Source: CALBMX01 sp047629095 (GTDB lineage Bacteria > Planctomycetota > UBA1135 > GCA-002686595). Taken from it: DNA of 5,416 nt. The position numbers were made by a program, and so were the translations under genes. The DNA lies in the NCBI GenBank assembly GCA_047629095.1, contig JBLHWM010000258.1, positions 1 through 5,416 of the forward strand. The letters are read 5' to 3'. Below are positions 3,589 through 5,416 of this stretch, piece after piece; position 1 is the stretch's first letter; every line of letters begins with the position of its first letter. The notes under the pieces are model-generated. The model was not told where the DNA came from and ran no database searches. It saw nothing but the letters and a program-made list of their open reading frames with translations.

Positions 3589-5416
3589 GTGACGCCCCCC
3601 CCTCCAAAGACCCTGCCGAGCGTCTCCGTATCCATGCCTACCTGGCAGGGTGCGGAATTCCTCGATGCAGTGCTGACCTCTCTAAGCCAGCAGGCTTATG
3701 GGGGCGATTGGGAGCTTTTGGTCGTGGATTCGGGCTCCAAGGACGAGACCTTAGAGATCATCGCAAGGCACCAAAAGGACTTCCCGGTCCCCTTCGCCCT
3801 GCGCTCGATCCACAACGTCGAGTTCGACCACGGCGATACGCGCAACTACATGGCCGCCCTCGGCAGTGGCGAGCTGTGTGTGTTCTTGACCCAGGATGCG
3901 ATTCCTGCCGGCAAGGACTGGCTCGAGACCTTGGTTGCGAACTTCGAGGATCCCGACGTGGGCGCGGCCTACTGCCGCAACGCCCCGCGGCCCGACGCGG
4001 ACTTCTTGACCGGCATCTTCAGCGCGGACGATCCCGGCTACAGCCTCGAGCGCCGCGAGGTGCGCCTTGCCGATGTCGAGGACTACGAGGAGCTCGACGC
4101 ACACGCGAAACGGCTGCTCTACAACTTCAACGACGTGGCCTCCTGCGTGCGCCGCAAGCTCTGGGAGCGCCATCCCTTCCCGCGCACCTGGTTCGGCGAG
4201 GACGTGCTGATGGCGCGCGCCTTTCTCGAGGCGGGCTTCACGGTGGTCTACGACGTGGACGCGGCGGTGGAGCACAGCCACGACTACACGGTGGACGAGA
4301 CGCATAAGCGCGCTGTCATCGACGGGCGTTTCAACAAGGAGTGGCTCGGCCGCATCTGCGTCGAGAGCGCTTCCGACGCCAAGACCTTGGAGCAGCGCTT
4401 CCGCGATGCGGACCGCAAGGCGATTGAGGAGAAGCTAGGGAGCGGCGCACAGGCGACTGAAGTCGAAGCCTATGCCAAGCAAGCCCAAGCTCTGCGGCTC
4501 GCGGCGTTCCAAGGACTCCAGGAAGGTGGCGCCGGTGTGACCAGCGACACGCTGCTACCCGCAACGGGTATGCTCGAGTCGAAGCAGCTGCGGCTGCTCT
4601 ACGTTGTGCATGGCTTCCCGCCAGACACCTGGGCCGGCACCGAGATCTACACCCTGAACTTGGCCAAGGAGATGCAGAAGCTCGGCCACCAGGTGACTAT
4701 CCTGGCGCGCGTTCCTGGACCCGGTGGCGAGGGCTCACACTTTCAAGAGGGCGAGCCGGAGGACTTCTCCGTCGAGCAGACCGAGTTCGAGGGCCTGCGC
4801 CTGCTGCGCATGACCCACAGGCTACATCACCAGAGTTTGGAGCAGAGCTTTGCCCATCCGCGCAGTGAAGCCGCCTTCCGCAAGGTGCTGCTGTCGGAGG
4901 CCCCGGACCTGGTGCACTTCCAGCACCTGATCCACACCTCGGCGGGACTTGTGCACGTCGCCAAGAACTTCGGCTGTGCGACCGTGGTGCACTGCCACGA
5001 CTACTGGGCCTTGTGCTCGCGCGTGCAGCTGATTCGGCCCGATGGGAAGATCTGCGAGGGCAACATGGGCGCCGGTTGCTTCCTCTGCATCAAGGACAAG
5101 AAGCTCGATCGTATCGATGCCATCTCCAAGGCCGGGAAGCTGGGCGAGAAGCTGATCAAAGTGGCCGTTGGTGGCGCTAATCTTCTCGGTGGTTCGCGGG
5201 CGAAAGTGCTTGTGAAGGAGTACAAGGAGCTGCGCAACCGCGAGCACTTTGTTCCCGCTGCCTACGCCGCCGCAGACCTACAGATCAGCCCCAGCCGCTT
5301 CCTGCGGGAGCGCCTCTTGGCCAGCGGCAAGTTCGATCCACACAGCTTCCTGTACCTGGACAATGGCATGCGTACGGATCACGTGGAGGCACTGCAAAAG
5401 CAGCCCTCGGACGTGG
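3589..5416 (+). CDS. Bifunctional GT2-GT4 glycosyltransferase, 3' end outside window
   Basis: Open for 609 codons and cut by the right edge. Residues 10-245 are a GT2 (GT-A fold) domain: VSVSMPTWQG (12-21), DSGSKDET (47-54), FDHGDTRN (79-86), FLTQDA (99-104), FNDVASCVRRKLW (180-192), WFGEDVLMA (201-209) and EHSHDYT (228-234), closely matching the preceding gene. Residues 250-333 are a charged, mostly helical linker. From 335 a GT4-type (GT-B fold) N-terminal domain begins with RLLYVVHGFPPDTWAGTEIY (335-354) and LAKEMQKLGHQVTILAR (358-374). It continues with PDLVHFQHL (439-447) and HCHDYWALCSR (468-478), followed by C489, C497 and C500. The C-terminal GT4 half with the donor site is not in view. 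The GTG at 3589 is preferred: the first ATG (3634) lies inside the first GT2 strand, and no other start follows the upstream TAA. There is no Shine-Dalgarno. The protein probably makes two successive transfers during surface-glycan assembly; this is inferred from the domains. Confidence 0.85.
   Translation, partial: MTPPPPKTLPSVSVSMPTWQGAEFLDAVLTSLSQQAYGGDWELLVVDSGSKDETLEIIARHQKDFPVPFALRSIHNVEFDHGDTRNYMAALGSGELCVFLTQDAIPAGKDWLETLVANFEDPDVGAAYCRNAPRPDADFLTGIFSADDPGYSLERREVRLADVEDYEELDAHAKRLLYNFNDVASCVRRKLWERHPFPRTWFGEDVLMARAFLEAGFTVVYDVDAAVEHSHDYTVDETHKRAVIDGRFNKEWLGRICVESASDAKTLEQRFRDADRKAIEEKLGSGAQATEVEAYAKQAQALRLAAFQGLQEGGAGVTSDTLLPATGMLESKQLRLLYVVHGFPPDTWAGTEIYTLNLAKEMQKLGHQVTILARVPGPGGEGSHFQEGEPEDFSVEQTEFEGLRLLRMTHRLHHQSLEQSFAHPRSEAAFRKVLLSEAPDLVHFQHLIHTSAGLVHVAKNFGCATVVHCHDYWALCSRVQLIRPDGKICEGNMGAGCFLCIKDKKLDRIDAISKAGKLGEKLIKVAVGGANLLGGSRAKVLVKEYKELRNREHFVPAAYAAADLQISPSRFLRERLLASGKFDPHSFLYLDNGMRTDHVEALQKQPSDV
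3595..3602 (+). repeat. C8 homopolymer at codons 3-5 of the GT2-GT4 gene
   Basis: Eight C in a row begin six bases after the start of the GTG codon and encode part of the Pro-rich tail MTPPPPK. Loss or gain of one C would shift the frame of the whole fused protein. Homopolymer C or G tracts near the 5' end of glycosyltransferase genes drive phase variation in some bacteria. Whether this short tract is variable here is unknown. Confidence 0.5.

Noticed and set aside
3708..4307. Plus-strand frame of 199 codons, and the minus-strand frame 3751-4305, over the GT2-GT4 gene
   Set aside because: Both overlap the GT2 domain in other frames, are Arg/Gly/Pro-rich and show no recognisable motif.
4570..5416. 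A separate GT4 gene starting at the ATG at 4570
   Set aside because: The frame is open without a stop from 3589 through 4570, the ATG falls within a continuous linker, and no ribosome binding site precedes it.

Overview
The window is GC-rich bacterial DNA. It holds three protein-coding genes, one of them cut by the right edge, and a gene-free left end built of inverted repeats. Nothing fixes the organism. High GC, purine-poor non-Shine-Dalgarno leaders before all three start codons, a bacterial-type OPT transporter and large multidomain glycosyltransferases would fit a Planctomycetota- or Myxococcota-like bacterium. That is an inference, not a reading.

Left end (1-540): no credible gene. It contains an imperfect palindrome of about 156 bp (57-212) enclosing a canonical G-quadruplex motif (99-123). 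Next comes a 127-bp nested palindrome with perfect 26-bp arms (215-341), then a GC-rich stretch of short degenerate repeats (368-406), then a strong hairpin (441-497) just downstream of the OPT gene that may end its transcript.

Transporter (minus strand, 541-2382): a polytopic membrane protein of 613 residues of the oligopeptide transporter (OPT) superfamily. Its substrate cannot be told from sequence.

Divergent intergenic region (2383-2550): separates the transporter from the rightward glycosyltransferase genes. It holds two copies of GGCCAAAAA 31 bp apart, a 7-bp-arm inverted repeat and two tiny overlapping ORFs, but no convincing sigma-70 promoter.

Glycosyltransferase block (plus strand, 2551 to the right edge): a stand-alone family 2 glycosyltransferase (GT2, rhamnosyltransferase-like, 314 aa) is followed after 93 bp by a much larger protein. 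That protein starts with a paralogous GT2 domain, continues through a helical linker and enters a family 4 (GT4) glycosyltransferase domain, which the window cuts. The two genes look like part of a surface polysaccharide or glycan-decoration cluster, in which several sugars are added in sequence to a lipid-linked or protein-linked acceptor on the cytoplasmic side. The fused protein may do two successive transfers. It begins at a GTG followed almost at once by a run of eight C, a possible slippage site. The OPT gene points the other way and need not be functionally related.
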